The position numbers were made by a program, and so were the translations under genes. From assembly GCA_012845835.1 (NCBI GenBank), contig JABAKD010000001.1, positions 17,347,251 through 17,411,250 of the forward strand: DNA of 64,000 nt. Reading direction: 5' to 3'. Every line of letters begins with the position of its first letter. Positions within the stretch are counted from its first letter, which is position 1. Shown here in pieces: positions 1 through 13,700 of the stretch. The notes under the pieces were generated by a model. The model made no database searches. It had not been told where the DNA came from and saw only the letters and a list, made by a program, of their open reading frames with translations. Origin of the DNA: Undaria pinnatifida (Eukaryota > Sar > Phaeophyceae > Laminariales > Alariaceae).

Positions 1-340
1 AACCCCTTTAGCATGTGTTAAATCATGCCGAGCGTGAGGCACCCATCCGGCAGCATGAGCTAGACCACACGGATCTTCCTGAAATGTCTAGATCACCAAG
101 TGGGGATCGATGATCTGCCCGACGTATGAAACCATTCCACGCTTCGGGCATGATCAGATCCATATCCATGATCTGTGTCTTCCAAGGCAAACATATCCCT
201 GGTCAACAACATCCGCATGGCCTAGAGAGATCATGGTGCCCGGCAAAAGCCGTACGATCTGCATGGTCTAGCATATATATATCCTGGTGGTGATGTGTAC
301 TGCACAGATCCTGCGCAGCACAAGATGCCATGGAAACAGA
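1..340. repeat. GATC-rich dispersed repeat, copy 1
   Basis: The stretch is dense in GATC and AGATC words and shares its order of motifs (CATGAGCTAGAC, then AGATCTTCCTGAAA, then TCTAGATC) with 38730-38830. No splice signals or open frame are convincing. It lies in the intron or 3' region of gene A beyond exon 28. Confidence 0.55.
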
Positions 341-433
341 TACATGACCTACATGATCTAGATCATCATCTGTCGGAGGTGTGAAGCATCCCCAACATCC
401 CACCAAGACATCCCAACTCCTCCAACTTCTCAC

Positions 434-2901
434 CTCAAGCACGATGGCGTGGCAGCGGAGAGTGTGGCAGAGACGCGCCGTCTGTGCCCCGTTCAGTCCT
501 CGCTCCCCGCCCCCTTGAAGCGGCCCCCTCGCAGAGCCGCCGCCCGCGTGCCTCGACCGCGTGTCCCAGGATAGGTCTTGGATGAGTACCGAGGTCAGGA
601 GAGCCCAAAAGTCTTCGCTAGCAGCTAGCGCGAACACAGCCTGAAATAGAGCAAAGAGCAACGACAAAAACACCAACATGAGCAAGAATAAACACAAGAA
701 CAAGAACAATAACAATAATAACAAGGACGGGTTAAACATAGACAGCATCGAAAGCCTTGGATGAGGCCTGAGGTAAGCAGTGCTCACAAGTCCTCGCTCG
801 ATGAAATACGAGCGCGAGTACCGCCCGCGATAGAGCAGTGATATCCAGGAGAAAGAACGAGGACACGAACGACAACAAGAGGAAGTACAAAACGGCGATA
901 GCATTGTTAGCCCTGGACGACAAGTGATAGAGCACTGATAGCAAGAACAAGAACAAGACTAAGATCAAGAACAAGAACAAGAACAAGAACAAAAGGGGGG
1001 TGATAGCATTGATAGCCGTGGATGAGACAGGTAAAGGATGGCCAGAAGCCTTCGATAGCTGCTAGCGCGAACACCGGTCGTTACAGAGGAAATCCAAAAT
1101 AAGAACATTAAGAAGAACAAGCGCAAGCGCACGAACATCAAACACACGGAACAATACCAATAACAACATAATCACAAGAGCAAGAAACCACTATTCAAGT
1201 TGCAAAATCTAAATTTATACGATTGACAGCCAGCAGCGAGAACAACAGCAAGAGCAAAACACTAACAAGAGCAAGAAAGCACTCGTACCATCGAAAGCAT
1301 TGATAGCACTGAACAAGCACAGTAAGACTAAAAAAACGACAAGAACCATGGAGACACAAACCACGGACGCCGCCCCCCGCCCCCAACAAAAAAAACACAC
1401 ACACACACACACCTGTCCGAGACGGCCCACACCCTCTGCATGCCACAGCGCCAACACCAGCTCAAGCGCAGCAACCAGGGCCTCCGCGCCCCCGGCCAGC
1501 CCCCTCTTTCCATCCGGCAACTCAACCGACAGCGCCCTCAGCGCAGACAGCACCGCCCCCGACAGCGCCGCCCCCCCAACTACTACCGCCTCCGCCCCCG
1601 CGGAACCTTCCGAGCCACCAGCCGAATCACCTGTAGCTGCGGCTGCTGATGCTGCCGCTGCTGCTGATGCTGCGGCTTCTGGGAAGAGTAGCGCCGCGGC
1701 AGCAGCAGTAGCCGGGGCGGGCTGCGCCCAGAAGAGAACCACGATCAGCGCGGGCTGATCCTTAACCCCGGACACCAACAGGTCAAGCGCAGCCGACCTC
1801 CTCTCTTCTACTACCGCTGCCGCCGCCGCCCCCGCCGCCCCTCCCCCTCCTCCTCCTCCTCCCCCCCCGCCCCTCCTCCTCCTGCTCGTGCTAGCTCGCG
1901 CGTTGCCGTGCCTGATTCAAGGGGAACAGACACGGGCGGAGCCGATATCGCTGCAACCATAGCGAGCCTCCAGTGGTACGCATCCCCGGGGCTAAGCGAA
2001 TCCGCCAAAGGTTTAAGGAACCCCCCCCCGGGTCGACGACGCGCTGCAGCCGCCGTCGCGGGCGTCCAAAACTCCCTTACCCCCCCTAGAAACCTGGGGG
2101 AACTCTCCCCCCCCCCTCCCCCTCCTCCCCCTCCGATTCCTCCTCCTGCTCCTCCTCCGTTGTAAGGGTAGCCGCACCGCACGAGAGAGGCGAGCGTGGA
2201 GTTGGCGAGTGATGGCAGGCGTGCCGCGCAGGGGTCAGGGGATGCTGCGTCCGAGACTAGGCGGCGAGGGGGGAAGGAAGAGAGCGCTGCGGCTACCAGA
2301 GCGAAAGATGGCACCTGTGGCAGAGATGGAGGCAATGACGGGGGTGAGGGAGGGGGCGGTAGCGGTAATGATGTTTGACAGTAGATGTTCCATTTGCAGG
2401 GCGGGGGGTGCACTGTGCCGTGTAGTGCCGTACGAAACCCGAATATACCGCTTCACATAGTATCGCAACGCAATGCGCCATATCGTAAAATAACATCCCC
2501 GACCACACCACACCAAACATACCATGCCATACCATGATATGCCACACCACAACATAGCATCCAAGCCAATACCATCCCATCCCATCCCACCCCAACTCGA
2601 CCCACTCCTTAACACGCCGTACCACACTTACATCCCCCCCCGACGCAGCAGAAGCAACGAAGGGCCAGCCCACCACAAACCCTCCTCCTTCCGCAGGCCT
2701 CAGTAAGAGCCCCGCCACCCCCGACACCGCCGCCTCCGTTGCCGCCCCCTCAGCCACTACCCTTTCAGCTGCCCCACCGTCCCCTCCCCCGTCCCCCCCA
2801 CCGCCTCCACCACCACCACCGCTACTAGCGATGGCGGTGCCGATCGCTAGCCCTAGCCGTGTATTTTCCGTTAGCACGCGCTCTAGGATCACCAAAGCTT
2901 C
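434..2901 (-). CDS. NUP188: Gene A exons 25-28: last Nup188 exons inside the window
   Basis: Exon 25 (2901-2632, 90 codons) begins EALVILERVLTENTRLGLA and has a glycine run. Exon 26 (from 2314) begins VPSFALVAAALSSFPPRRL and contains FLKPLADSLSPGDAYHWRL; its 3' edge lies above the in-frame stop near 1811. Exon 27 ends at 1413 (donor CAG|GTGTGT) and contains ALDLLVSGVKDQPALIVVLF and EALVAALELVLALWHAEG. Exon 28 (640-434, 69 codons) contains ALAASEDFWALLTSVLIQDL, like KFWENLTSPLF in Nup188, and ends HAIVLE at donor GAG|GTGAGA. Exons 26 and 27 are in different frames, so a short intron or a reading error separates them. The chain should continue left of the window. Confidence 0.65.
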
Positions 2902-4620
2902 CTGTTTCGGCCATATTAGGAGGGGGTGGGGACAAGGAGAGGGTGGAGTGGGAGGAGGGGTGGGGTGGGGGGTGGGGGGAGGGGGAGGTTTGGGGTTGTT
3001 CAAGATGAAAACGCTAAACATAAAAATGAAAACAAATACACGGAGTGAAAAAAACCCACCTTGGCCTTAGCAGGGGGGTCACCAACCTGTATTCTTCACG
3101 AAGGTATACACACCCCGTAACACGCGCGATCGAAGTATCGCACACAGCTTGCAATGCTGAGTTTTGATCAAAAATCCTTGTTGGTTGATCTCACAGCTGA
3201 CGTATTTTTCCTTTTTTTTAATAATTAAGATCAAAAACTAAACATGAAAAGGCAAACAAAAAAAATTGAGCAAAATCCAACTAACTGACATAAGCGTACC
3301 ACCTTCACCCTCCAACCAACCAGCCAGCGCTACCAATACGCATGCGTACGAATTAACTCTTGACTCAGCCCGTCGAGCCACAAACGCGCCAATCAGAAGC
3401 ACAGACTCAAAAATCCATACCTACCGCACTCAACTAACTGACATCTAGCCAACCAACAAGCTAAATGGGCAATTATGGTCAGCGACCTTACAGCCCTACG
3501 ACTAAAGCTACCGCCACCCCCTCTAGCCTCTGATGGGGTAGGCGTTGGTTGGCAACGACGTTGTAAAACACGCCTCTCGCTTACGTGGGCTAGACCACCA
3601 GGGTAAGGTATTTTTCCATCTTCTCCGCTTTACTTTTGCGGTAACCGAGATGGTTGTCGAGCTAGATCATGCTGCGCGGAGTGGAGAACCTTAACTCCGC
3701 GCAAGGGGGGTGATATCGTATTGCGCATAAGTTAAGGCACCCACGAGGTTCTTTTACATAGTATTCCCATTGCTGTCTCTGGAAGCGACCACAGCAGGAA
3801 ACAAAGTAGTTCAAAGCGGTCATCCAATATGCAAAAAAGCACGCACAAGACGTGGAACCCCGCCTCACAAATGGTGCCAGGTAGAATGCAGCCCACCCTT
3901 TATGCGATTCACCGGCCGAAGGCCTCACAGCGCTTCGCGCTTGGCGCACGCGATGTCTACCTGGTCGGTGAAAACCGTCCCGGCATTGTAAGGATGCAAG
4001 GGGGTTAATGGCCTTAACAAGTGCACCCCCCCTCCAGCCCCGACCCCCCAAACCGCCCGGTCCCTCCCTCCCCCCAAAACCCACCCTCCCAATACTCAAC
4101 CCCACCTCCTACCCCTAACCTGCGTGAGAGCTGAAACGATGTCCAAGGGGCTGTCAGCATCAGCCAGGAGAGCTGAAATCCCCCTCGCCTCCCTCGCCCC
4201 TTCTAACTCCCTCAATCCCCCAACCCCCCCTACCCCATCCCCCAGCTCTTCCTACGGTCCCCCCCCCCCCCCCCCAACACCCCCTCAACACCCCCCCACC
4301 CTCTCATCCCTAACCTGAGCGAGAGCCGTAACGATGTCCAAGGGGCTGTCTGCATCATCTTGGAGCGCTGAAAAGGCTTTGGAGAAATCAACAGGAAGCA
4401 GCGACTGGGGAAGCCCCGGCGTCAAATTCTGCTGCATGCTGCTGCCAACAGCCGACGCGTTGTGTTGAGCCGCGACATCGAGAAGGGAACGGGCAGCGGG
4501 TCACGGAAGTTGGAGTGAGGGGAGGTGGGGGGGAGGGGTGGGGGGGGTGGAGAGGTGGGATAGTGGTGAGAAAGAAACCGAGGGTACAGGCGGAGGGGGG
4601 GGGATGAATGACGGACGAAA

Positions 4621-4655
<35 letters not shown>

Positions 4656-4659
4656 ACAA

Positions 4660-4713
<54 letters not shown>

Positions 4714-7700
4714 CCACAACAACAACAACCACAACAACAACAACAACAACCACAACAACAAGCACAACAACAACAACAACAAAAACAACAACAAAAAACA
4801 ACAACAACAACAACAAAAACAACAACAACAGCAACAGCAACAACAACAAAAACAACAACAACAAAAACAACAACAACAGCAACACCGTCTTTGTGCTCTC
4901 CCTGTCACGCTTACCCTCCCCGATTACCCTTTTCCACCAACACCAAAAACACAAGTGCAATTGCTGTCACCCATACCTTTCACCTCCGCCACCGCCACCA
5001 CCACCACCACCACAACCCCCCCCCCAAACAACTACCACCTATACCACCCCCTGCCCGCCACTGCGCTTCCACCCTTACCTTCCATCGCCCCCACCACCAG
5101 AAGCTACTGCCGCAGCAACGAGGAGGCTCATGCATGCCGCCACCGCCGTCCCAACCGACAAGTCTTGTGCCACAGCTTGCGAGGCGTTGGTCCTCAGGGC
5201 TCGAGCCACGGGGAGAGAGGCTGCAGATATCCCCCCGCCGACAGCGGAAGAGAACGCCGCGGGAAGCGGTTGATCCAGCAAAACCCTAGAAAAACGGAGG
5301 GTGGATGGGTGGGTTGGTGAGCGCGTGCTTTATGTTGTTGTATTGTGTGTGAGTTCTTTCTGTGATTGTGAGTGTGTGTTGCTTCGTTGGGCGAGTGAGT
5401 GAGTGAGTGAGTGATTGAGTGGGTGGGTGGGTGGGTGGGTGTGTGGAAGTGTGTGTGATACTTGATGGTGGGTTTGGTGGGAAGGTGGGTGGGTGGGTGG
5501 GTGGGTGGATTTGAAGGTTGATGGTGGGTTTGGTGGGTGGGTGTGGGTGGGGCGCACAGAGTTAAATTCGCATACCCGGTGAGCAAGTAGCGTCCTCCCT
5601 CCCTGTCCGATCACCGTAGCGACTGGTGGCACAGCGACGACAACGTCCCGCTGCCCCATCCCTCGGAAGCTATCGCCAGTGAAACTGCAGACAAAGCACG
5701 CCCAGAAATCTCTAAAGCAAGCCCCGCTTCCTGCTATCCTACCACTCACGATCGCGTCTGTAGGAAACAACGACAGCACCCATCGCTGCCCCCATCTACA
5801 GCGAGACTGCCAGCAAAACAAGCCACGAAAACTCTACAGCAAACCCCGCTCCCGGTTATCCTATTACCGCTCACCGTAGCAACCGGAGGCACAGCAACCA
5901 CAACGCCCAGCGCTACCCCACGCTTGCCGTAGCGACTGCAGTATAAATACAAGAGCTATCGACAGAAAAACTGAGGACGAAACATACCACGAAATATCTG
6001 CAGCAAATCCGCTCCCTGTTATTCTGCCGCTTACCGTAGCGATTGCAGGCACAGCAGCGACAACGCCCAGCGCTGTCCCATCCCTCGGAACCGCCAGTCC
6101 TGGAGGGCTGGAAGGGCCAGCGTTACGAACCCTAACATGCGAGACCCAGCCTCCTGCAAAGATCGCTCGTCTGTCCTTCCAATCCGCTCCCCTCGCGCGA
6201 GCCTTGGCTCATAGGCGCACATGGGATATAGAAGAGGGAGGAGGGGGGGGGGGGGGGGGGGATAGGTAGTGTAGGTTAACCTCTCTGGGATCCATGGATG
6301 GCGATGGGCGCACATGCGAGATGGAGAGGGGGGAGGGAAGCGCCGGCGGCACACGCGCAGATAGCGGACGGCAACCCTGCTGTGGTATCCAAATACAGCA
6401 GACAAAACAAATGGTGAGCGTGGTCCGCTATGGTGTAAACGTGGCGTAACAAGAAGTGAGGAGAAAAGCTCGCCGTCGCTCGAAACGAGACCGCACTTCT
6501 CACGCAGGCACTCACGTGGGTACATACGCCTGCCCGAGGTGCTGGAGAACCTCCCGCGTCAGCCGCAGCACCCCTCCGGTGAACGCGTACGTGCCTGCAA
6601 ACACGGGTTGAGATCAGAGGAATCGGTGTGAACACACATACCCTCGACACGCGGATGGACTTGCAAGGGGTTTAACACGAAACACAGAATGTCTGCTTGG
6701 TCGGTGAAACCCCGACATGCTTCGTCCAGACATTGGATTGCGAGTCTTATGATCTTAAGGCTACGGTCGTGCATGATAGTGAGTATGCCCCCCCCGGCAC
6801 TTCGCGCTTGGTGCAAGCAGCGCCTGCTTGTTCGATGAAAACCCCACGTCCTCATTCCCGGCAATGTGGGGATGCGAAGGTCTATTGTCTTGAAACCACA
6901 GTCATGCACGATAAGTACACCCCCCACCCCCCCTTCCGCACTCTCACTCACCTTGAACGCCGTCAATATCTCTAGAAACCGTCCAGCACGCCTCCAAAAC
7001 TGCCACGCCGCTGCCACCTCCGCCACTCCCCCACCCGCCCCCTCCCCCCCCACCGCTTCCGCCTAAATCCGACCCCCCCACCCCCACCGCGATCTCCTTC
7101 ACCCAGCGACTTCCTCCAGCACCCCCCTCCCCCCCCCCTCCCTCCCGACTCACTATTGCCACCTCCACGACCACCCCCGGTGTTAACGCGACCATCCCCG
7201 GTGTTACCGCCACCGAGGCCGTCTAACCCAACAGCGTTAAGCTCCGCTGCGGCTCCGTGCGCGGCAAGGGTTGCCAACAGCTCAACCACCGCCGCTGCAA
7301 GCCCATAAAAAGACTCCCCCAAAGCGGATTCAGCCTCCGCTGCTGCTGCCGCCGCCATCGCCGCCGTAGCAGCAGCAAGAGCGGTCGCATCCCCGGCACC
7401 ACCACTACCGTTCCCATGAGGGGCTAGCGGCGATTGGTTTGGCCGTTGCGGAGGGGGGTGGGCGGTGACCAAGGGAAGCAGGGCCCGCAGGATTCTGACC
7501 AGCACCCGTGGGAGCTGTGCAGCGAAGCAGTCGGATCCGTCCTCGAGAGGCAGGGGATCTCCCAAGCCTTGGAAGGCGGTTATCAGGGCATCTGCCCCGC
7601 CAGCACTCTCCAGTTCAGCCTGTTGTTGGTTCAGCGAATGGGGGGCCGAGGGATGGAGGTAGGGCGGTTGTGCCGCATCGCCGTATCCTGTTAGTTGCGC

Positions 7701-10700
7701 CGCGTCCTTGTTGACAATGCCGGTGCGAGTTTCGGACGCGGTTGTGTTGTGATGTTGCCATTTATTTTCACACCCTCGACCAACCCACTCTGTCGCTGTT
7801 TCGCACTTGCATTCTGTTATCCTGTGCTCCCTTACACTAACTCCAACGTCAAGTCCCGAATAAAGCTCGCCATTTTTTCCATTCGATCGACCATACAAAA
7901 AACCGCACATAAAAATAGTATCTAAAAGGGCGGGGTCTCTTAAGCCCTGGAAGGCGGTGATGAGATTGTCTGCCGCACCGGCACTCTCCAGTTCGGCCAG
8001 GTTTTGGTTTGGTGTATGGCGCGCCGAGGGAGAGAGTGGTCGCGGGGTACAGTAACGCGCCTTCGATATACCTGGTAATGCATAGCGAACTTCGACGATT
8101 CGGTGTTGCAATATATCGAAACGTTCGATAATGTATATCGCACGCTCAAACTTGCGATATGTCGAAAAATCGACACAGCGAATCAAAAGTTCGACATTTG
8201 ATATTTCGACATAACGAAAAATTCGATTACCATATATCGAAATTTCGATATTTCGATATGATATTCCAACACTGAAGCATCTACGGTATTTCCAACAACT
8301 CACATTGGCGATGGGGCCCGAGAAGCGCACCTTCGACATACCGAAGAACACGAAAACATGTACCGAGAATTCGATATTCCGATACAGTCGTACATATATC
8401 GAAGCGATAGATACGATATCCAACCCGAATACTGTACTATTATCATTCCAACAACTCACATTCCAGATGGGGTTCAAGTAGCGCACCTTATACAGTATCG
8501 GAAACAACGATGAGACATTATACACACTCCGATATTTCAACACGAGCACATTGTACAGCATCGAAACTCCAGGTACGATATTCTACACAATTAGTATGGC
8601 TATTATCGTTCCAACCGCTCACATTCGCGATTGGGTCCGAGTAGCATCTCCCCGTCCGCAGCTCGCCTTCCAAGGTGCGCCTGCTTTCCCTCAGAAGCCT
8701 CGCTAGCTGAGGGAAACCCTCCGCAACAAGCCATGCCTGTAAAGGACCACAAAAAACCACAATGCAAGTGCGAAACCGCGACAGAGTGGGTTGGTCGAGG
8801 GCGCAGCAAAAAAAATCGCAGCAACACACTACAACCGCGTCCGCAACCCGCACCGGCATATGAAAAAAGACGCGGCGCAATTAGCAGGTTGCGGCGCAAT
8901 TAACAGAATACAGCGATGCGGCTCCCAATAAACAATTACGAGGAGGTAGCGACGCAACACCAATACTCCAATACTGTGTTGCGTATTGCAACTACGGGTC
9001 GTCCTACATTGCGGCCCAATAAACAACACGTCTGCCGTACAACAAACCGCAACGTGTGCGCATTATCGCCTTCGAGAAAAACGCGGAAAAAAGTTTAAAC
9101 GAATCGTTTTGTGGGGCCAACGCCTGTTGATTGTGGGCAATGCTGTAATCGCATTTTCATTTTCGTTTTAATCGTCTGTTATTGTCTCTTTTAAAGCCCC
9201 AAAATGGTTTTAAACGAACCCTTTATTGGGTCAAAAGCCTAGTGCGGGCAGTGCTGTAATCGCATTTTCGTTTTTCTTTAAAGCATCCGTCATTGCCTCT
9301 GAGGTTCCGAAAGGGTTTTCCGCTAGTGGCGCCGCGTTATTAATAGGGGGGTCCCCTGTAGTGCGGGGTCCCAGTTTAGCGCGGTCAGAATTGTTTGCCA
9401 TGACCTTGTCCTGCAGAGTACCGCAATATCTCCGGAAAGTTCGGCGGGTGATCTTACTTTTAATTTTTATGGTGACCATCGCTTTTACTCTCCAGCTCAA
9501 TTTGTAAGAGGTTCAACCACCAGCGACCACCTGGACAAGCCGTGGTCACAAGTGTCTTTCCTTCTCCCCCCCAGTACGTGCCTTCATTTTATCGTCCATA
9601 GAGCTCAGCCTTCCCACTTTTCAGCTTTATAAGCTCTTTGATTTTCATCGAATTTTGTTATCAATGGCAAGGCCCTAACAAGGAACTACGAGTGTAGTGC
9701 ACGCGGTACATACCTACGCCCGGTAACTCCTGAGCACAGTCTCTGCGTGCAGTGGACCGCACTCCGAGCGCTTAAACAAGTTGTTCATCGACGTACAGGC
9801 GCGTTCATAATTTCATGTATCGGAACTTCTATACTTACATTTACTCGAAAGCTAGTTGTTCGATATTTTGATACATCGAAAAAATCGATACGATATACCT
9901 CGTACAACATACCACTTTCGATATTTCGAAAACATATAGAAAGAATCGATATTTGTGTATATCGAAACTTCCGATACTATACCCAGCACTAATCCGTAAT
10001 TCATAAAACTATTACCTGCGCCCGGCAGCTTCTGAGCACAGTCTCCGCGCGCAACGGACCGCACTCCGAGTGCTTGAACACGTTGTTCATCAGATCCACC
10101 ACAGCCTGGGTGTCCGAAACTCGCTTCGCCACAGATAGCGCGGATGCCGCCGAAAAACGAACTCCCAGCCCCTTCCATTGTTCATTACAGCACAAAACAC
10201 ACAATGATAGCCATTACAGCACGAAACACACAAGAGGGCAGTCAGTACAGTACGAAACACACAAGAGGACAGAAGGGGCAAGACGTTCAGAGGTGCCAGA
10301 TATACGTTGGTGGTGCGGTTATAAGCGCCACGATACGACATACAGACACTAGCACGACAAAATCGTAAAATAGCCGTGATACATACGATGTTCGACAGCG
10401 TAGCTGTGTGTTGATTTGAGCGTCCCGTAATCCCGCACATGCGTATATGATCAAATCCGGTTTTCCATAACGCATGGCGTAGCGGCGTAGTACCACGTTA
10501 TCTGTCCCCAAGGCGTTACGAGCTGGTTCCAGCGACAGCCGGAAGATTCCATCTTCGCAAGTCGACGCTGTGGTCCTCGAGAGTTGGAAACTGAAACTAA
10601 GCAGGGTTGTGCTTCATGGAAAGATGAAAAAAAAATGAAGGGGCTTTATTGAAAACGATTAACTGTGATTTTTACTTTTTAAGGTGGAATTTCGAATGCT

Positions 10701-13700
10701 GGGGGGTTCGACCAACACTAACTCACGGCTCTTGTTTTTTAAAAAGCCCTTCATTTGCTTGTCGTCTCGTCATCAAGAACACGGTTCTCCAACTCTCAAA
10801 ATAAAAAAAGAAATTCCAGTGGAAGTTGAAATGGTTGTTGTCGAGTGCAGGGAAATGGGCAAACTTACGTCTGTCAAATTATTAGTCTTCGTATGAATTT
10901 ATTTCCCCGCATTCGGCAAGCCTTCCCAAGAAGTAGATATATTCACTCAGTCGCCCATACCTCCTTTCCTTGCATCCTCTTCTCGTCTTGTCTTTTCTTG
11001 CTTTTCTAGTCTTTTCTTTTCTTTCCTTTCCTTTTTCTTTTTTCTCTTTCTTTTCTCTTCTTTCCTATCCTTTCCTTTCCTTTATTTTCTTATCTTTTCT
11101 TTGTTTCTTTTTTCTAATTGACTTGCGTCTGACGTGCGTATGCGTAGTGATAGGTACTACGTGCAATATATACGTGGTAGTTTTTCTCGGGTGGCAAGCG
11201 GTATAGTCGGTTTTTCCAGGCACGAGTAGTGAGACGTATGCACCAGTATGGGCTTGGCACATCGTAGGCTGACTCCCGATTTCACTTTTCATATGTTTCT
11301 ACAAGTAGTGGAGGCATGAAATGCGTCAGCTGTGATATATGCGTGTACCACCTTTGGTTTGTATGTGTTTTTTTCCAGGAGTATTCCTCAGCTCCAGAGT
11401 GACTGGAGCCCGTCCTGTGACCACGGACTTGATAAGCGAGTCAATGTGAGAACAACAACAACACCTCGCCAAGTACACCTCCGATCAACACGAACTCTCC
11501 ATCTCTATATTCCCCTTGGGCTGATGCGCTCATGTGCATAAGTTAAGCGTCGAGTAATTCGGCATATGTATTGTATGATTACCCCAAGATGGAACCTTGA
11601 TTCTGTCGGATGTCGCTGGAACCAGCTTGTAGATCAATTCCAAAAGGGTTAACACATAACATTCGCCTGCCGCGAGAAAAAAAACTGGTGCTCGCAAGCC
11701 AAGCGAACGCTACGTTGTTCTTCGTATTTCTCGTTTTCTTCATTATTCTCTGAATTTACCTGGTTTTATCTGGTCTCTTGCATCTTTTTCCAGATGTTCT
11801 TCCTTAGCTTTTCTGCTGATCTTGTCTTGTCTGACTTCCCCAGTTGTTTGTTCAGTTTTTCTGTTATTGCCCGATTTTTTCAGACATTGTTTTTCAGGCT
11901 TACACTATATACATATTTTCCTCATTTTTCTTCTCTCTTCATTTTTTATTCAGTTGTCCTACAGTACTCGGGTCGTTTTTCACCTGTAGTTCGGTGGACA
12001 TGCCATCCAACCTCCCCACCAAAACCGCCCACGGGGGCTGAGGGTGCGAAAACCTTACGTAGATATACTCCGACCCCGCCCCCCCCGCCTGCTTCGCCTC
12101 CTCGTCCTGAACTCCCTCCTCATCGTTCCCCTTAATGACGTCACACACTGTCCCGGCCCGAACCCTCATGCCAGTGTCCATAACAGCGAATGACCTTGTC
12201 ACGACCACTGACGCTCCCGAAGAAACAATATGATCCCATCCCCCATCCCCCCGTCCAGAAAACGCCTCATCCGCCTCCTCCACCTTCTTCCACACGCGGT
12301 CCGACTCGTGCCGTTTGGCCCTCAAAATCGCCACGTAACGGTGCGTTTCCCCTGGTTGCGCCGAACCGGCACCGTTCGCGGCGCATCTGCCGCTAACAAT
12401 GTAACCGTCACCGTTTTCGTCTTCCTCGTCTTCGTCCTCGTCGATACCGGCGAGAATAGCGTGTGCGATGTCGGCGGTGTCCTGAACGTGCGCGAAAAGG
12501 TAAGAGCGAAATACGGGAGGGGGTGTCGCGAGGTTTAGAGAGGGAGGGAGAGAGGGAGGGAGGGGTAAGCGCGCTGGTGGAGGAGGTGTGCAGGTTTCGG
12601 GTGGGAGTCGCTTGTTGAACAACAGCGGGATAGCGAGGTCAGCCCGCACGCGCACATAGTAGTAAGTTCATCCTGCCAATGGTTGCACGCGCCACATCAT
12701 ACGATCGCAGTTCAGTAAAGTGAACACCACGTGGCTACAGTGCGCTGCACTGCAGTGCACATCACACCACACCACACAAGAACCGCACCGCACCGCACCG
12801 CACCGCACCGCACCGCACCGCACCGCACCGCACCGCACCGCACCGCACCGCACCGCACCGCACCGCACCGCACCGCACCGCACCGCACCGCACCGCACCG
12901 CACCACACCACACCACACCACACCACACCACACTGTACTGCAGTAGACTAAGAAAACATCAGCCAGGACCAATTAATCAATGGCCAACTAATCAACAATC
13001 TATGACCAGGTCGAAATTTATCAATCATCAGCCAATCGCAACCACAACTGCCAATCCTCAATCACAGCAACAAACCATTACGACCAATCACACATCACCA
13101 TCACACACCACCAACCATTCACAAATCACAAAAATCACCACTCAGCACCAATCAAATTTCGCCAATTGCAAATCACGAATCACCACCAATCACAGAGCAA
13201 CATCACAAATTCACCACCAATTCACTGACTGTGTACGAGAGACGACGTTAATCCACCGAATGAGCCCACCGGGAGGGGACATAGGAACAGGCATATCAGC
13301 ACCCACCAATCATAGGCCGCCAGCACAAATTAAAACCAGTCACAGGTCACTAACACAAAACCCCACCCCAATCATAAATCACTAACCCAGATCATCAACA
13401 TAAATCAACACAAATCACCACCGATCACCTGGCTGTGAACGAGAGGTGGCAGGAGCCGAGAGAAAGAGCCCACCGAGAAGGGAAACAAGGACAGGGATAC
13501 TAACCACCACCAATCACCAAATCACGTATCATAAACCACCACCAACCACAGATCACCACCGCCTATCACCACCAATCACAGATACAAAACACAAATTACC
13601 ACCAATCACAGATCACCATCACCAGCCACCACCAATCACAGATCACTACCAATCACCACCAATCACCAAATCACCAACCACAAACAACCACCAATCACAT

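Noticed and set aside
4388-5320. Long frames of glutamine, asparagine, leucine, valine or cysteine across the CAA tract
   Set aside because: They come from a trinucleotide repeat read in several frames; the tract lies in an intron between two well-supported exons.
7154-8561. Single 529-codon minus-strand gene
   Set aside because: It runs through a degraded exon copy and AT-rich intron; true exon edges and phases support separate exons 18 and 19.
12668-12972. Frames repeating RTAPH or AVRCG
   Set aside because: Direct translation of the CCGCA array; no splice sites or codon bias.
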